A program made the position numbers and the translations under genes. 64,000 bases of DNA, from NCBI GenBank assembly GCA_964615935.1, contig CAZTTG010000017.1:1-64000 (forward strand). The letters are read 5' to 3'. The DNA is from CAZTTG01 sp964615935 (GTDB taxonomy: Bacteria; Planctomycetota; UBA1135; GCA-002686595). Below the pieces are notes generated by a model that was given only the letters and a program-made list of their open reading frames with translations, was not told the origin of the DNA and did not search any database. Shown in pieces: positions 1 to 12,824 of this stretch (the first letter of the stretch is position 1; each line of letters begins with the position of its first letter).

Positions 1-2898
<2,898 letters not shown>

Positions 2899-2902
<4 letters not shown>

Positions 2903-5900
2903 CCCGCCTCCCCGGCCGCCAGCGCGGTCTCGATGCCGTCGAGGAGGTCGACGAGCTGGTCGCGCATGCCCGCCACCTCGGCCAGCTCCTCGGCGCTGCG
3001 CGCCAGGTCCTCGTGGTGCATCACCTTGTCCCGCAGCTCGCCCAGCGCACGCAGGCGGCGCTTGATGGCCTTGCTGGACTCGTCCAGGAGACCGAGGCAC
3101 CCCCGGACCTCCTCGGACTTGCGCGCGACCGTGGCGAGATCCTGCAGGTAGAGGCAGCGCAGCAGCGGTGGTTCCCAGTCCCGGAGCCGCTTCTCCGCCT
3201 GCAGGGCGCGGGCCTTCTCCAGCCGACCCTCGGGCATGAAGCGGCACCAGCCCTCACCGGGGTGGCGGCGCTCGATCCCCTCGCGCAGGAGGAGCTCGAG
3301 CCGCCGGAGCATGTCGAAGAGCTCGGTGCTCATGACCGGACCCGTGGCCTGGTCCCGGGAGCCGAGGATCCCCTCCAGGGTGGCGGGCAGCACGTAGAGC
3401 AGCGCCACGGGCAGGATGCGCACGGCATCGGTGGCCACCTCGTAGTGGGCTCGGGCAGTCGCCGGCTCGCCCTCGCGCTCCTCCCGGAGGCGGTCCAGGC
3501 GGCCCGCCAGGTAGCGCATGTCCTCCTGCCACTGCTCGCGCTCCCGCAGATCGAAGAGCGTGGGGTGTTCCTTCGCGGGCCCCTTCGTCACCTCCTCGAT
3601 CCGCGCCTCGATCTCGCGGATGCGCTCGTCGATGCACTTGCGCAGATCCCGCGCGGCCGCCTTGCCGAGTTGCCCCAGATCGCGCCGCAGGGAGCGCGCG
3701 CGCTCCTTGCGGACCTTCTCGATGTGCTTCTGCAGCAGCCGCTCGTGGACCGGGTGGAAGCGACGGAGGTCGGCCCCCAGCTCGGTGGAGATCCGCGGGT
3801 GGCTCGCCTCTGGCACGAGCAGGCGCTCGAGCTCCTCGCCGGGACGCCACTCGATGTCCCGCTCGTGGATCGCGCCGCCCGCGCACAGGAGCTCCTCGTG
3901 GACCCGGTGGCCCGCTCCGTTGGTGGCCACGAGCCGCGCGAAGGCCAGGAGGTGCGGTCCGGACGTCACCCGCTCCGGCACGACGCAGTACGAGACCCGC
4001 GAGAGCCCTCCGTCCTCCGAGCCGGTGGACCACACCCCGGCGCGAAAGCGCGCCAGCGCCCGGCGCATGACCGGGTGGTCGAGGTGGACCAGCGCGATCC
4101 CCTTGCGCATCCGCTCGTCCTCGCCCCAGGCGAGCGCGGGGTCGAAGACCAGGTCGAGGGGGCGGCCCTTCCCGTCGAGCAGGCCCGATCGCACGTCGCG
4201 CCACGGGCAGGAGCGGAGCCGGAAGGCGTTGTCGGCGAGCACGCCCTGGGCCACGGGCGCGAGCCCGGGGTGGCCCTCGAGCAGGAGCGCCTGGTGCACC
4301 ACCCGCCGCATGGCCTCGGGGGACAGGCGCCAGGTCTCCCGCGCCTTCGACAGCGCCTCCCGGGCCTCGCGCGCCTGGCGGCGCATGAGCTCGCGCCGCT
4401 CCTCCACCGAGGCGAGCTCCCCGCGCAGGTCCTCCCGCTGCAGCCGCGTGCGCTCGGGATCGTCGCGCACCTCGCCGGTCTCCCCCAGCATGGCCCGGGA
4501 GACCTCGCGGGCCACGACCTCGCTCACCGCGCCCAGGTCGTCGCGCTGGGTGCGGACCTTCTCGACCACCACGTCCAGGAAGCGCTGGTCCTCGTTGTTG
4601 GTGTAGACGAAGTGGTGGCAGAAGACCTCCGGGGAGGGCTGCCCGTGGCGGTCGATGCGCCCGTTGCGCTGCTCCATCCGGTTGGGATTCCAGGGAATCT
4701 CGTAGTGGATCAGGTAGCGACAGTGCGCCTGGAGGTTCAAGCCCTCGCTGGCGGCGTCGGTGGCGAGGAGGATGCGCACGGTGCTCTCCTCGGCCTGGAA
4801 GGCCTCCTTGATCTTGTCGCGCCGGCCCAGCGGCAGGCCGCCCCAGATCATCTCGAGGCGCTCCCCCCATCCCTGCGCGTCGAAGATCCCCCGCAGGTAG
4901 TCGAGGGTGTCCTTGTACTCGGTGAAGAGGACCAGGCGCTCGCGGCCCCAGTGCTTCCCCTCGAGGAGGTGGGCCCGGATCCAGTCGAGCAGGACCCTGG
5001 CCTTGGTGTCGGGCTGCCCCCGCAGGCGGTCGGCGAGCTCGCGCATCCGCCCCACGCGCCGGTGATCCTCGGCCGCGGCCTCGAAGAAGGCGCTGGCCTC
5101 GGCCATGCCCTCCTCCTCGAGCCGCCGGCGCTCCTCGTCGTCGTCGAGGTCGTCGCCGAGCCGCTTCTCGAGCTCGCGCATGACCTGCTCGTCGGCCTCC
5201 TCGGCGGGTCGCAGGTGGGTCTCGTGAACGGCGATCGACTCCGCGAAGGCGTGGGTCGAGGAGAGCAGGCGCTTCTTGAGCATCGCCATGGCGAAGCGCA
5301 CGGCGTGCTTGCGTCGCTGGTCGCCCTCGGCGCGCTCCTTCGTGGCCTCCGCGTACGCCCGCAGCTCGTCGAAGAGCTGCTTCTCGTCGCCCTCCAGGGT
5401 CACGCGCAGCGGCGGATCGATCACCCGCTCGGGGAAGATCCGACGGCCCAGGTCGTCGATGATCTCCTCCTTGACGCGCCGCACCATGACCGCGTCCCGG
5501 TGGCGCTCGAAGGTCTTGCGGTCCTTGACCGGCCCGCGGGAGAAGCGCTGCGGGTCCAGCATCTCGAGAAGCGCGGTGAAGCTCTCGGTGTAGCCGTTGT
5601 GGGGCGTGGCGGTGAGGAACAGACGGTGCTCGAAATGCGGCAGGACGTCGCGCAGCATTCGCGTCCGGTCGGTGTCCTCGACGTAGGAGCGCCGACCCGC
5701 CGGAGCCGCGTTGTGGACCTCGTCCACCACCAGGAGGTCCCAGTCCTTGAGGATCCCCCGGCGGCCGCCGCCCAGGCTCTCGCGGAAGGTGCGCAGGGGC
5801 TCGCTGCGCTTGAGGAAGTCCATGGAGGTGACCAGCCGCGGGTGGGCGCTCCAGGGGTTGACGTGGACCCCGTACTCCCGGCGCATGAGCTGCACGTACT

Positions 5901-6486
5901 CGCGGTCGACCACGTGGAACTCGAGCCCGAACTTCTCGAGCATCTCGTCGGCCCACTGCCGCTGCAGCGAGGCGGGGCAGACGATGAGGATGCGCCGGGC
6001 GCGCTGGCGCGCGATCATCTCCTGCATCACGAGCCCGGCCTCGATGGTCTTGCCCGCCCCGACGAAGTCGGCGATCAGGAGGTTGACCCGCGGCATCTGC
6101 AGGGCCATGAGCAGGGGCTCGAGCTGGAACTCCCGCAGGCGGATGGCCCCGCGGAAGGGCGACTGCAGGGGGAGCGAGCCGAGGAGCGATCCCGCCGACC
6201 ACCGCACGGCGTGCAGGAAGGCCTCGAAGCGCGCGTAGGGGTCCCAGTTCTCTCCCGTGGGCCGGGGCAGGGCCAGCTCGTCGTAGACCTCCCGGTGGAC
6301 CTCCCGCTCCCAGATCAGCTCCAGCTTGTCGCCGAAGGCGAGGGGCTCCATCGACTCCAGCGCGACCTTGTGGTGCAGGCCCCGGCGCGGCTCGATGACG
6401 GAGGGGTGCACGTCGCGCACCTGCCAGTGGCGCCGCCGCACGCGGACGAACTGGCCGGGTTCGGGGACATTGATGGCCGGGTCCAC
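2899..6486 (-). CDS. drmD: DrmD-type SNF2-family helicase (class 1 DISARM)
   Basis: A 1195-residue superfamily 2 ATPase of SNF2 type. Visible motifs are a Q-like LREFQLEPL, Walker A GAGKT at 143-147, Walker B DEVH at 255-258, LTATPHNG at about 291, and motif VI EQRNGRIDRHGQ near 605. Long charged helical stretches and a roughly 500-residue C-terminal extension follow. Length and order match DrmD, the helicase specific to class 1 DISARM, normally encoded next to the DrmMI methylase. The start is GTG at 6486, chosen because a strong GGAGGAGGAGG Shine-Dalgarno lies just upstream. The gene is first in its operon and divergent from the hydrolase at 6550. A stand-alone helicase/methylase restriction pair is the main alternative. 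Confidence 0.8.
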
Positions 6487-6549
6487 TATCCTCCTCCTCC
6501 AGGGGCCGGGAGAGTCTATCTCGCCCTCCTACCCCGAGGGAATCCCCTG

Positions 6550-7860
6550 ATGAAGACGACCAACCCGATGCTCGCTGCCATCGTAGCGATGGGGGCTGCA
6601 GCAGCGGCGCAGGAGCCCACGCGCGACCTGCAGATTCGCCTGGAGCAGGCCGTGGATCGGCCCACCGCCGAGCTCCGGCGCGAGGCGGCGCGGGAGCTGG
6701 GGCGGGATCGGAAGGTGGGCGTCGAGGAGTGGCTGGCGGCCATGCGCGCCTTCGGCCGCTTCGAGGCGGTGGCCGCGGGTCCCGGCTCGGAGCCGGGCGC
6801 CGCGGAGGGGGGCAGCGCGCCGGCCGAGGTGCACTACTTCGTCCCGATGGGCTACGAGCCCGCCACGCCGGCGCCCCTGCTCGTGGTCCTTCACGACGCG
6901 GCCGGCAGCGGGCGCGGGATGGACACGCCCTGGCGCGAGACGGCCGAGGAGCTGGGCATGCTGCTCCTGGCGCCCAGCCAGACCGGCGAGCACGCGGGCT
7001 ACGCCTACACCGACGAGGAGCGCGACGGGGCCCTGGCCGCGCTGCGCTGGATGCGTCGCCGCTTCAACGTGGACGAGGACCGCGTCTTCCTGAGCGGGAT
7101 GAGCCGCGGCGGGCACATGTGCTGGGACCTGGCCCTGCGCAACCCCGACCGCTTCGCCGCCCTGATACCCATGATCGGCGGGCCGCGCGTTCAGCTCGCC
7201 GGCGGGCAGAACAACCTGCGCTACCTGGAGAGCCTCTGGGCCACGCCCATCCGCGACCTGCAGGGTGCGGGGGACGACCCTGGCCTGCTCTTCAACCTGC
7301 GCTACGCATTCGAGCGGCTCGAGAAGCTCGGGAATCGCGACGCGGAGCTGATCGAATTCGCCGAGCTGGGGCACGGCTTTCGCTTCGAGGCGGTCAACTG
7401 GAAGGCCTTCCTGGGCGCCGCCCGGCGCGACCCGGCGCCCGAGCGCGTGGTGGCCACCTGCGTCGAGGCCGAGGGCAGCCTCAGCTTCTGGGTCGAGGCC
7501 CTGGAACTCGAGCGGGAGGTGGCCGAGGAGTTCCAGCTCAAGGTCGATCCCCGCTCGTGGAACCGACTCAGCAACGAGAAGAAGAAGGAGAAACTGCAGG
7601 AGGAGGTCGATCGGCGCACGGCCCGCGTCGAGGTCGAGCGACGGGCGCCGGGGCGCTTCCACGCCGAAGCCCGCGGCGCCAGCAAGATCCGGATCCTGCT
7701 GACGGAGGACATGTTCGACCCGAAGAAGCCGGTCGAGCTGCGCTTCGGCCGCCGCACGGTAAAGAAGCGCCTGCGGCCGGACGCGCGCGTGCTGCTGGAG
7801 CACTTCGTCGAGCGCTTCGACCGCGGCTTTCTGCCGGTGGCGGCCCTCTCGGCGCCCTAG
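6550..7860 (+). CDS. secreted alpha/beta hydrolase (esterase / depolymerase-like)
   Basis: A 436-residue exported hydrolase. An N-terminal signal peptide (about residues 1-21, ending AAAAAQ) precedes a helical segment and an alpha/beta hydrolase core. LLVVLHDAAGSG is the oxyanion-side strand, the nucleophile elbow is GMSRGG with Ser185, and GHGF carries the likely catalytic His275. The core resembles LpqC-type esterases and polyhydroxybutyrate depolymerases. The last 140 residues, rich in charged residues, are not recognised. The start is the ATG that directly gives a signal peptide; the reading frame stays open far upstream only because it is antisense to the helicase. The stop overlaps the convergent ATP-grasp gene by 4 bases. 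Substrate unknown. Confidence 0.75.
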   Translation: MKTTNPMLAAIVAMGAAAAAQEPTRDLQIRLEQAVDRPTAELRREAARELGRDRKVGVEEWLAAMRAFGRFEAVAAGPGSEPGAAEGGSAPAEVHYFVPMGYEPATPAPLLVVLHDAAGSGRGMDTPWRETAEELGMLLLAPSQTGEHAGYAYTDEERDGALAALRWMRRRFNVDEDRVFLSGMSRGGHMCWDLALRNPDRFAALIPMIGGPRVQLAGGQNNLRYLESLWATPIRDLQGAGDDPGLLFNLRYAFERLEKLGNRDAELIEFAELGHGFRFEAVNWKAFLGAARRDPAPERVVATCVEAEGSLSFWVEALELEREVAEEFQLKVDPRSWNRLSNEKKKEKLQEEVDRRTARVEVERRAPGRFHAEARGASKIRILLTEDMFDPKKPVELRFGRRTVKKRLRPDARVLLEHFVERFDRGFLPVAALSAP

Positions 7861-8876
7861 AGTGACTCGAGGGCCTTGCGCAGGACGCGCATCTGGCAGC
7901 CGAGCACCAGCTCGGTGTGACCCAGGCGAAAGAGGTGCAGGAGCAGCGGGGAGGCGTTGAGCTCCAGGATGGTCGCGGCCTGCGGGATCTCCTCCAGGGA
8001 GGGCGCGCGCAGGTCCACCCCGAAGTGGCGCAGCTTCAGGACCTCGCCCATGGCCAGGCAGGCCTCGATGGTGGCCGCGGGCAGCTCGGTGATCGGGCGC
8101 GCCACGGCCAGGCGGTTCAGGTTCAGGATCTCGGCCTCGAAGACCAGCTCCTCGCCCTCGGGGAGCACCGTGTCCGGGCTCCGCCCGCGCTCGTCCACCG
8201 CGCGCCGCCACTCGGCGCAGGTCGTGAGCCGCCCCTGGCGCGCCTCGCCCGCGAAGCGCGGATCGTAGGCCTCGAAGAGCTCGCGGATGGACCGGCGTCC
8301 GTCGCCCCGAAGGCACACCCCCGATCGCTCGTAGCCGACCAGGAACTCGCCGTCGAGGAAGTCCAGGCGGAAGTCGCGGCCGGGCGCGAGCTCCTGGGCC
8401 AGGGCGATGGTGTCGAGCTCGAAGACCCGATCGATCGCGCTCTCCAGGCCGGCCTCGTCGCGCGCCACCGAGATCCCCTTGCCGTGTGAGAGCCGGTTGG
8501 GCTTGACCACCAGCGGGTAGCCGATGGCCCGGGCGAGCTCGAAGGCCGGCTCGAGGCCGATGCGGTCGCGGTAGTCCTCCTTGGCCTCCCAGTAGTCCGA
8601 CAGGCAGCGCACCGTGCGCGGGACGCGGAAGCCGGCTTGCTGGAGCAGGAGCAGGGTGTAGAACTTGTCCTCGGCCAGGCGCGAGGCGATGGCGTCGTTG
8701 AGCGGCGAGCGGCCGCCCAGCATGGCCCGGGTGCGGCCCTCGTGCTCGATCTCGAAGAGGTAGCCGTACTCCGGGTCGAGGATGCGCGCGCGCATGCCCA
8801 GCCGGCGCGCGGCCTCCATCTGGAGCTCCACCGCGAAGGGGATCGGCTGGACCGGGGCGTCTACGGGATCGGGCAT
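7857..8876 (-). CDS. ATP-grasp ligase, cyanophycin/glutathione-synthetase-like
   Basis: A 339-residue stand-alone ATP-grasp enzyme that should join a carboxylate to an amine or thiol through an acyl-phosphate. The region IASRLAEDKFYTLLLLQQAGFRV is the typical entry to the domain. VVKPNRLSHGKGISV is the ATP-binding strand-loop. LAPGRDFRLDFLDGEFLVGYERSG matches the corresponding cyanophycin synthetase segment, and ILELNASP supplies the metal-binding Glu/Asn. It lacks the Mur-ligase half of cyanophycin synthetase, so it is not CphA itself. The start is the ATG at 8876 (MPDPVDAP), where homology-like sequence begins; an open frame continues upstream without coding character. Substrate unknown. 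Confidence 0.75.
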   Translation of the reverse strand: MPDPVDAPVQPIPFAVELQMEAARRLGMRARILDPEYGYLFEIEHEGRTRAMLGGRSPLNDAIASRLAEDKFYTLLLLQQAGFRVPRTVRCLSDYWEAKEDYRDRIGLEPAFELARAIGYPLVVKPNRLSHGKGISVARDEAGLESAIDRVFELDTIALAQELAPGRDFRLDFLDGEFLVGYERSGVCLRGDGRRSIRELFEAYDPRFAGEARQGRLTTCAEWRRAVDERGRSPDTVLPEGEELVFEAEILNLNRLAVARPITELPAATIEACLAMGEVLKLRHFGVDLRAPSLEEIPQAATILELNASPLLLHLFRLGHTELVLGCQMRVLRKALESL

Positions 8877-9025
8877 GGGGGGGGAAAGGTACGCGCGGAG
8901 GCCCGGCTGCGCAAAGGGCGCGTGAGGAGTCTCTGGGGGCAACCCGCATCGGGCCGTGACGGGCGCCCCCCCAGGGAATCCGCGGCGGGCTCCTCGAAGC
9001 GCGCCCCGGCCGGCGTCGGATTGCC

Positions 9026-9520
9026 ATGCTGGTGGCCCGACGACCCTGCGGCCGTGTCCTCGGACTGGTGAGCGTGGCCTGGACCATCCAGAAGTACTTC
9101 CCCAACGCGGTGGTGGCGAATCGACCAATGTGGCCGAGACCGCTGCTCGAGACGCTCAGCTCGTGCTCCCGGTTCCAGGCGGCATTCCTAAGGCCAATGG
9201 TCGGGAGCGGACCCTCTTCGACACCGACAACGGTCTGGGCTGCCTTGCTGCTCACGGGCACAAGACGCGCCCGGATGGGACAGCCTTGGATCGGGGACCG
9301 GGACCGAGATCCACAGTCCGGTTCATTTGGCGAGGTCTACCCACACCTGGAGACTCCGGTCCACATCGCTTCGATGGACACAGAGGAGTTCATAGAAGCT
9401 CCGGATCGCATGGCGCACGTACTGGCGGAGCAGATGTACGACGACTTCCTCACCACGGAGGCCGAAGTTCCCTTCTACGACGCCAGCCGGGGCGAGTTCG
9501 ACTTCCGGAGGGATCGCTGA
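9026..9520 (+). other. doubtful or decayed small ORF in a 665-base gap
   Basis: The stretch 8877-9541 between the ATP-grasp gene and urocanase has no recognisable gene. One 164-residue frame is open here. Its last 65 residues (from about GSFGEVYPHL to EFDFRRDR) look protein-like, with acidic/aromatic composition, while the first 100 look like random translation. Codon third positions are less GC-biased than in the neighbours. It could be the tail of a decayed gene or a short orphan protein. No family recognised. Confidence 0.25.
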
Positions 9521-9541
9521 GATCGATCGATCGGCTGTTCG

Positions 9542-11251
9542 TCAATCGAGCGAAGGGACGTCCACCCCGCGCTCGCGGGCGCAGTCGATGGCGTCCTGGT
9601 AGCCGGCGTCCACGTGGCGGGCGATGCCCGTGCCGGGGTCGTTGGTGAGGACCAGCTCGATGGAGCGGGCGGCCTCGGCGGTGCCGTCGGCCACCGTGAC
9701 CTGGCCGGCGTGCAGGCTGTAGCCCATGCCCACCCCGCCGCCGTGGTGGAAGGAGACCCAGCTCGCGCCCGAGGCGGTGTTGAGCATGGCGTTGAGCAGG
9801 GGCCAGTCGGCGACTGCGTCGGTGCCGTCCAGCATGCCCTCGGTCTCGCGGTTGGGCGAGGCCACCGAGCCGCAGTCGAGGTGGTCGCGGCCGATGGCGA
9901 TGGGGGCCGAGATCTCGCCCCGCTTCACGGCCTCGTTGAAGGCCAGGCCGGCCTTGGCGCGCTCGCCGTAGCCCAGCCAGCAGATTCGGGCGGGCAGGCC
10001 CTGGAAGGCGACGCGCTCGCTGGCCATGCGAATCCAGCGGCACAGGGGCTCGTCCTTTGGGAAGAGCTCCAGGATGATGCGGTCGGTGACCGCGATGTCG
10101 GCGGGGTCGCCCGAGAGCGCCACCCAGCGGAAGGGGCCCTTGCCCTCGCAGAAGAGCGGCCGGACGTACTTGGGGACGAAGCCCTCGAAGCCGAAGGCGT
10201 TCTCGTGCCCGGCCTGCTCGGCGTGGCCGCGCAGATTGTTGCCGTAGTCGAAGGTGTCGGCGCCTCGCTCCTGCAGCTCCAGCATGGCGGTGACGTGGTC
10301 CTTCATGGTGCGGAAGGACTCGGCCTCGTAGCGCTTGGGATCGGAGGCGCGCAGGGCCAGGGCCTCCTCGAAGCTCATGCCGTCGGGCACGTAGCCGCCC
10401 AGGGGATCGTGAGCGCTGGTCTGGTCGGTGAGCACGTCGGGGGTGACGCCGCGCTCGATCAGGCGGCGCAGGAGGTCGACCGCGTTGCAGACCACGCCGA
10501 TCGACTTCGCGGTGCCGGCCTGCTTCCACTCGAGGGCCTTGTCGATGGCCTCGTCCAGGTCCTCGAGGAGCAGATCGCAGTAGCGCGTGTCGAGGCGCTT
10601 CTGGATGCGGGCGCGGTCGACGTCGGCGCCGAGGAAGGTGGCCTCGTTCATGGTGGCCGCCAGCGGCTGGGCTCCGCCCATGCCCCCCAGCCCGGCCGAG
10701 ACCACCAGCCGCCCGGCGAGGCTCCCGCCGAAGTGCTGCGCGGCGGCCGCGGCGAAGGTCTCGTAGGTCCCCTGGAGGATCCCCTGGGTGCCGATGTAGA
10801 TCCAGCTCCCGGCGGTCATCTGGCCGAACATGATCTTGTTCTCGGCCTCCAGCTCGCGGAAGTGCTCCCAGGTCGCCCAGCGGCCCACGAGGTTGGCGTT
10901 GGCGATCAGGATCCTGGGCGCCTGCGGCGTGGTGCGGAAGATGCCCACCGGCTTGCCGGACTGCACCAGGAGGGTCTCGTCTTCGCCCAGCCTGCGCAGC
11001 GCGGCCACGATGGCCTGGAAGCTCTTCCAGTCGCGGGCGGCCTTGCCGCTGCCGCCGTAGACGATCAGGTTCTCGGGGTCCTCGCCCACCTCGGGGTCGA
11101 GGTTGTTCATCAGGAGACGCATGGCCGCCTCGGCCGACCAGGTCTTGCAGACGCGCTGCGTGCCGCGGGGTGCCTTCTGGGGGCCGGTAGGCACGTCCTG
11201 GGGGCGGACCGGGGAGGCCGTGTCGGCCTCGAGGCGGGAGGGGGAGGTCAT
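9542..11251 (-). CDS. hutU: urocanate hydratase
   Basis: Urocanase, the second enzyme of histidine degradation, adds water to urocanate to give imidazolonepropionate using tightly bound NAD+. At 569 residues it is full length (family about 550-560). Hallmarks seen are YGGSGKAARDW near the N-terminus, the glycine-rich NAD motif SGLGGMGGAQPLAATM, the LFCEGKGPFRW segment carrying the conserved active-site-region cysteine, GRDHLDCGSVASPNRETEGM, and SGASWVSFHHGGGVGMGYS. No hutH, hutI or hutG lies nearby, so the gene is an orphan of the hut pathway. It is preceded by a 170-base leader with a promoter and a hairpin (separate entries). Cytoplasmic. Confidence 0.97.
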   Translation of the reverse strand: MTSPSRLEADTASPVRPQDVPTGPQKAPRGTQRVCKTWSAEAAMRLLMNNLDPEVGEDPENLIVYGGSGKAARDWKSFQAIVAALRRLGEDETLLVQSGKPVGIFRTTPQAPRILIANANLVGRWATWEHFRELEAENKIMFGQMTAGSWIYIGTQGILQGTYETFAAAAAQHFGGSLAGRLVVSAGLGGMGGAQPLAATMNEATFLGADVDRARIQKRLDTRYCDLLLEDLDEAIDKALEWKQAGTAKSIGVVCNAVDLLRRLIERGVTPDVLTDQTSAHDPLGGYVPDGMSFEEALALRASDPKRYEAESFRTMKDHVTAMLELQERGADTFDYGNNLRGHAEQAGHENAFGFEGFVPKYVRPLFCEGKGPFRWVALSGDPADIAVTDRIILELFPKDEPLCRWIRMASERVAFQGLPARICWLGYGERAKAGLAFNEAVKRGEISAPIAIGRDHLDCGSVASPNRETEGMLDGTDAVADWPLLNAMLNTASGASWVSFHHGGGVGMGYSLHAGQVTVADGTAEAARSIELVLTNDPGTGIARHVDAGYQDAIDCARERGVDVPSLD

Positions 11252-11315
11252 GGCAGCCTCCGGGCGGTGATCGCGGGTTGGGGGGAGGTTTCGGGGAGAG
11301 GAGCCGCAACCGCCG

Positions 11316-11335
11316 ACCCGGACACCCGTCCGGGT
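11316..11335 (-). promoter_or_regulatory. hairpin in the hutU leader
   Basis: A perfect 8-bp inverted repeat, ACCCGGAC and GTCCGGGT, encloses the loop ACCC. It lies between the predicted hutU promoter and the hutU start codon, in the transcribed leader. It could be an attenuator or a protein-binding stem. It has no T-run, so it is not a clear terminator. Confidence 0.35.
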
Positions 11336-11424
11336 GGGTGGGTGGGGGGCGGGTGGGCCCGCGCCGCCCTCCGACCGCCGCCGCGAGCCCTCCGGCCCGC
11401 CCGTGACCTGAAGGACGTCCGGGC

Positions 11425-11453
11425 AGTATAGGGCCCGGCCGGGAGCCGGTCAG
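11425..11453 (-). promoter_or_regulatory. predicted sigma70 promoter for hutU
   Basis: Read on the minus strand, CTGACC (-35) and TATACT (-10) are separated by exactly 17 bases. Transcription would begin near 11418, leaving a leader of about 165 bases. The rest of 11252-11587 shows only the leader hairpin and a G-rich tract. Confidence 0.5.
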
Positions 11454-11587
11454 CCGCGTGCGCTATCCTGAGCGAGCTGCTCCCGGCAGCCACGGCTCAC
11501 GCCGACTCCTCTCGTCCGGGCGGAGCGAGCCGCCCGTCGAATCCCCGGGGAGCGTCCTCCCCGCGCGCCACCGCGAGGCCCCTCGGA

Positions 11588-12799
11588 ATGCCCATCCACC
11601 GCCTGTTCCCCCTGTGCGTCCCCCTCCTGACCGCGGCCTGCGCCGCGCCCTCATCGGCTCCCGGCGAGGTCGACGCCCCGCCCGAGGAGGATCCGGCGAA
11701 GGCGGAGATCCCGCTCCCGGCCGAGGCGGGCTGGGGGGCGTTCCTCCTGCTGGACAACGAGTCCACGGGTATCTGGACGGTCGAGCCCCACCAGGTCTTC
11801 GAGCAGTACGGCTGCCCCGAGGTCGTGGGGCTCGACGACCTGGGCCGCTGCTGGGTGCTGGTCTCCTACAGCGGCAAGTGGACGCCGCTCGAGACGGTCC
11901 ACGACGGCCGGTGGCTGGGCGGGCTGGCGCACGGCGACGTCGATCCGCGGGTGGCCGGGAGCGAGCTCTACACGGGCGGGCAGAAGGGCAACCTCTATCA
12001 GGTCGTGCCCCATCCCCACGGGGCCCTGGACTGCCGGCTGATCGCGCACCTGCCGGGTCGGGAGATCCACACCCTGCTGGCGGGAGATCTCGATCCCCGC
12101 TCGCCCGGGAGCGAGCTCCTGGTGTTCACGCGACCCGGCGGCCTCTTCCGCGTCTCCCCCACCGGGTCCCACGGCACCTTCGAGGTCGAGCCCCTGCAGC
12201 CGCTCGACGGCCGGGTCCGGGACGCCCTCCTGCTCCCGGAATCGGCGGGCCAGCCCCCGGCGATCGCCACCGTCTCCCGAGCCGGCCGGCTGGAGCTCCT
12301 GCGGATCGCCGAGGACGGTCCCCGCTGGGTCACCCTGTACGCGGACCCGATGGGCATGGGTCGCGTCACCCTGAGGCCCGCTCGAGCCGATGAGCCGGTG
12401 GTCCTCTACGCCTCTCACGACGACGGACGCATCCTGCGCCTCGAGCGCGGCGCTGCCGACGACTGGTCGGTCGAGACGATCTACCTCGGCCCGCAGGGCC
12501 CCCGGGGCATCGCGGCGGGGCGCTTCGATCCGGATCCGGCTGTGGAGACCGTGGCCGTCTTCGGCTACAGCGGCGAGGTCGAGCTGCTGACCCGCGGCGA
12601 ATCCGGCTGGCGAGCCGAGACCATCTTCCGCGATCGCGACAAGGGGCACTGGCTGGCGACCGCCGAGCTCGACGGGCGCAACGCCACCCGCGAGATCCTG
12701 TGCAGCGGCTACGGCGGCCGCGTCGCGATGCTCGTCCGCCCCCCCGGCGACGGGCGCGAGGAGCTGGTGAGGGAGGAGACGGCCTCCGAAGCGGAGTGA
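11588..12799 (+). CDS. predicted lipoprotein with beta-propeller-like repeats
   Basis: A 403-residue exported protein of unknown function. A signal peptide ends in the lipobox LTAAC, with Cys18 as the likely lipidated residue. The mature part has irregular repeats of about 45-50 residues with DLDPRSPGSELLVF or DVDPRVAGSELYTG-like units, resembling FG-GAP/VCBS or WD-like propeller blades. It is probably anchored at the outer membrane and binds a ligand or calcium. It is convergent with the next gene, whose stop is 25 bases away. No catalytic motif seen. Confidence 0.65.
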   Translation: MPIHRLFPLCVPLLTAACAAPSSAPGEVDAPPEEDPAKAEIPLPAEAGWGAFLLLDNESTGIWTVEPHQVFEQYGCPEVVGLDDLGRCWVLVSYSGKWTPLETVHDGRWLGGLAHGDVDPRVAGSELYTGGQKGNLYQVVPHPHGALDCRLIAHLPGREIHTLLAGDLDPRSPGSELLVFTRPGGLFRVSPTGSHGTFEVEPLQPLDGRVRDALLLPESAGQPPAIATVSRAGRLELLRIAEDGPRWVTLYADPMGMGRVTLRPARADEPVVLYASHDDGRILRLERGAADDWSVETIYLGPQGPRGIAAGRFDPDPAVETVAVFGYSGEVELLTRGESGWRAETIFRDRDKGHWLATAELDGRNATREILCSGYGGRVAMLVRPPGDGREELVREETASEAE

Positions 12800-12824
12800 G
12801 CGGACCCCGTCCGGCGCGGCGGCG

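Noticed and set aside
3013..6549. Very long open frame on the plus strand opposite the helicase gene
   Set aside because: It is the antisense shadow of drmD in GC-rich DNA: composition is Leu/Val/Glu/Ala monotony with no motif, and it only becomes real protein from 6550 onward.
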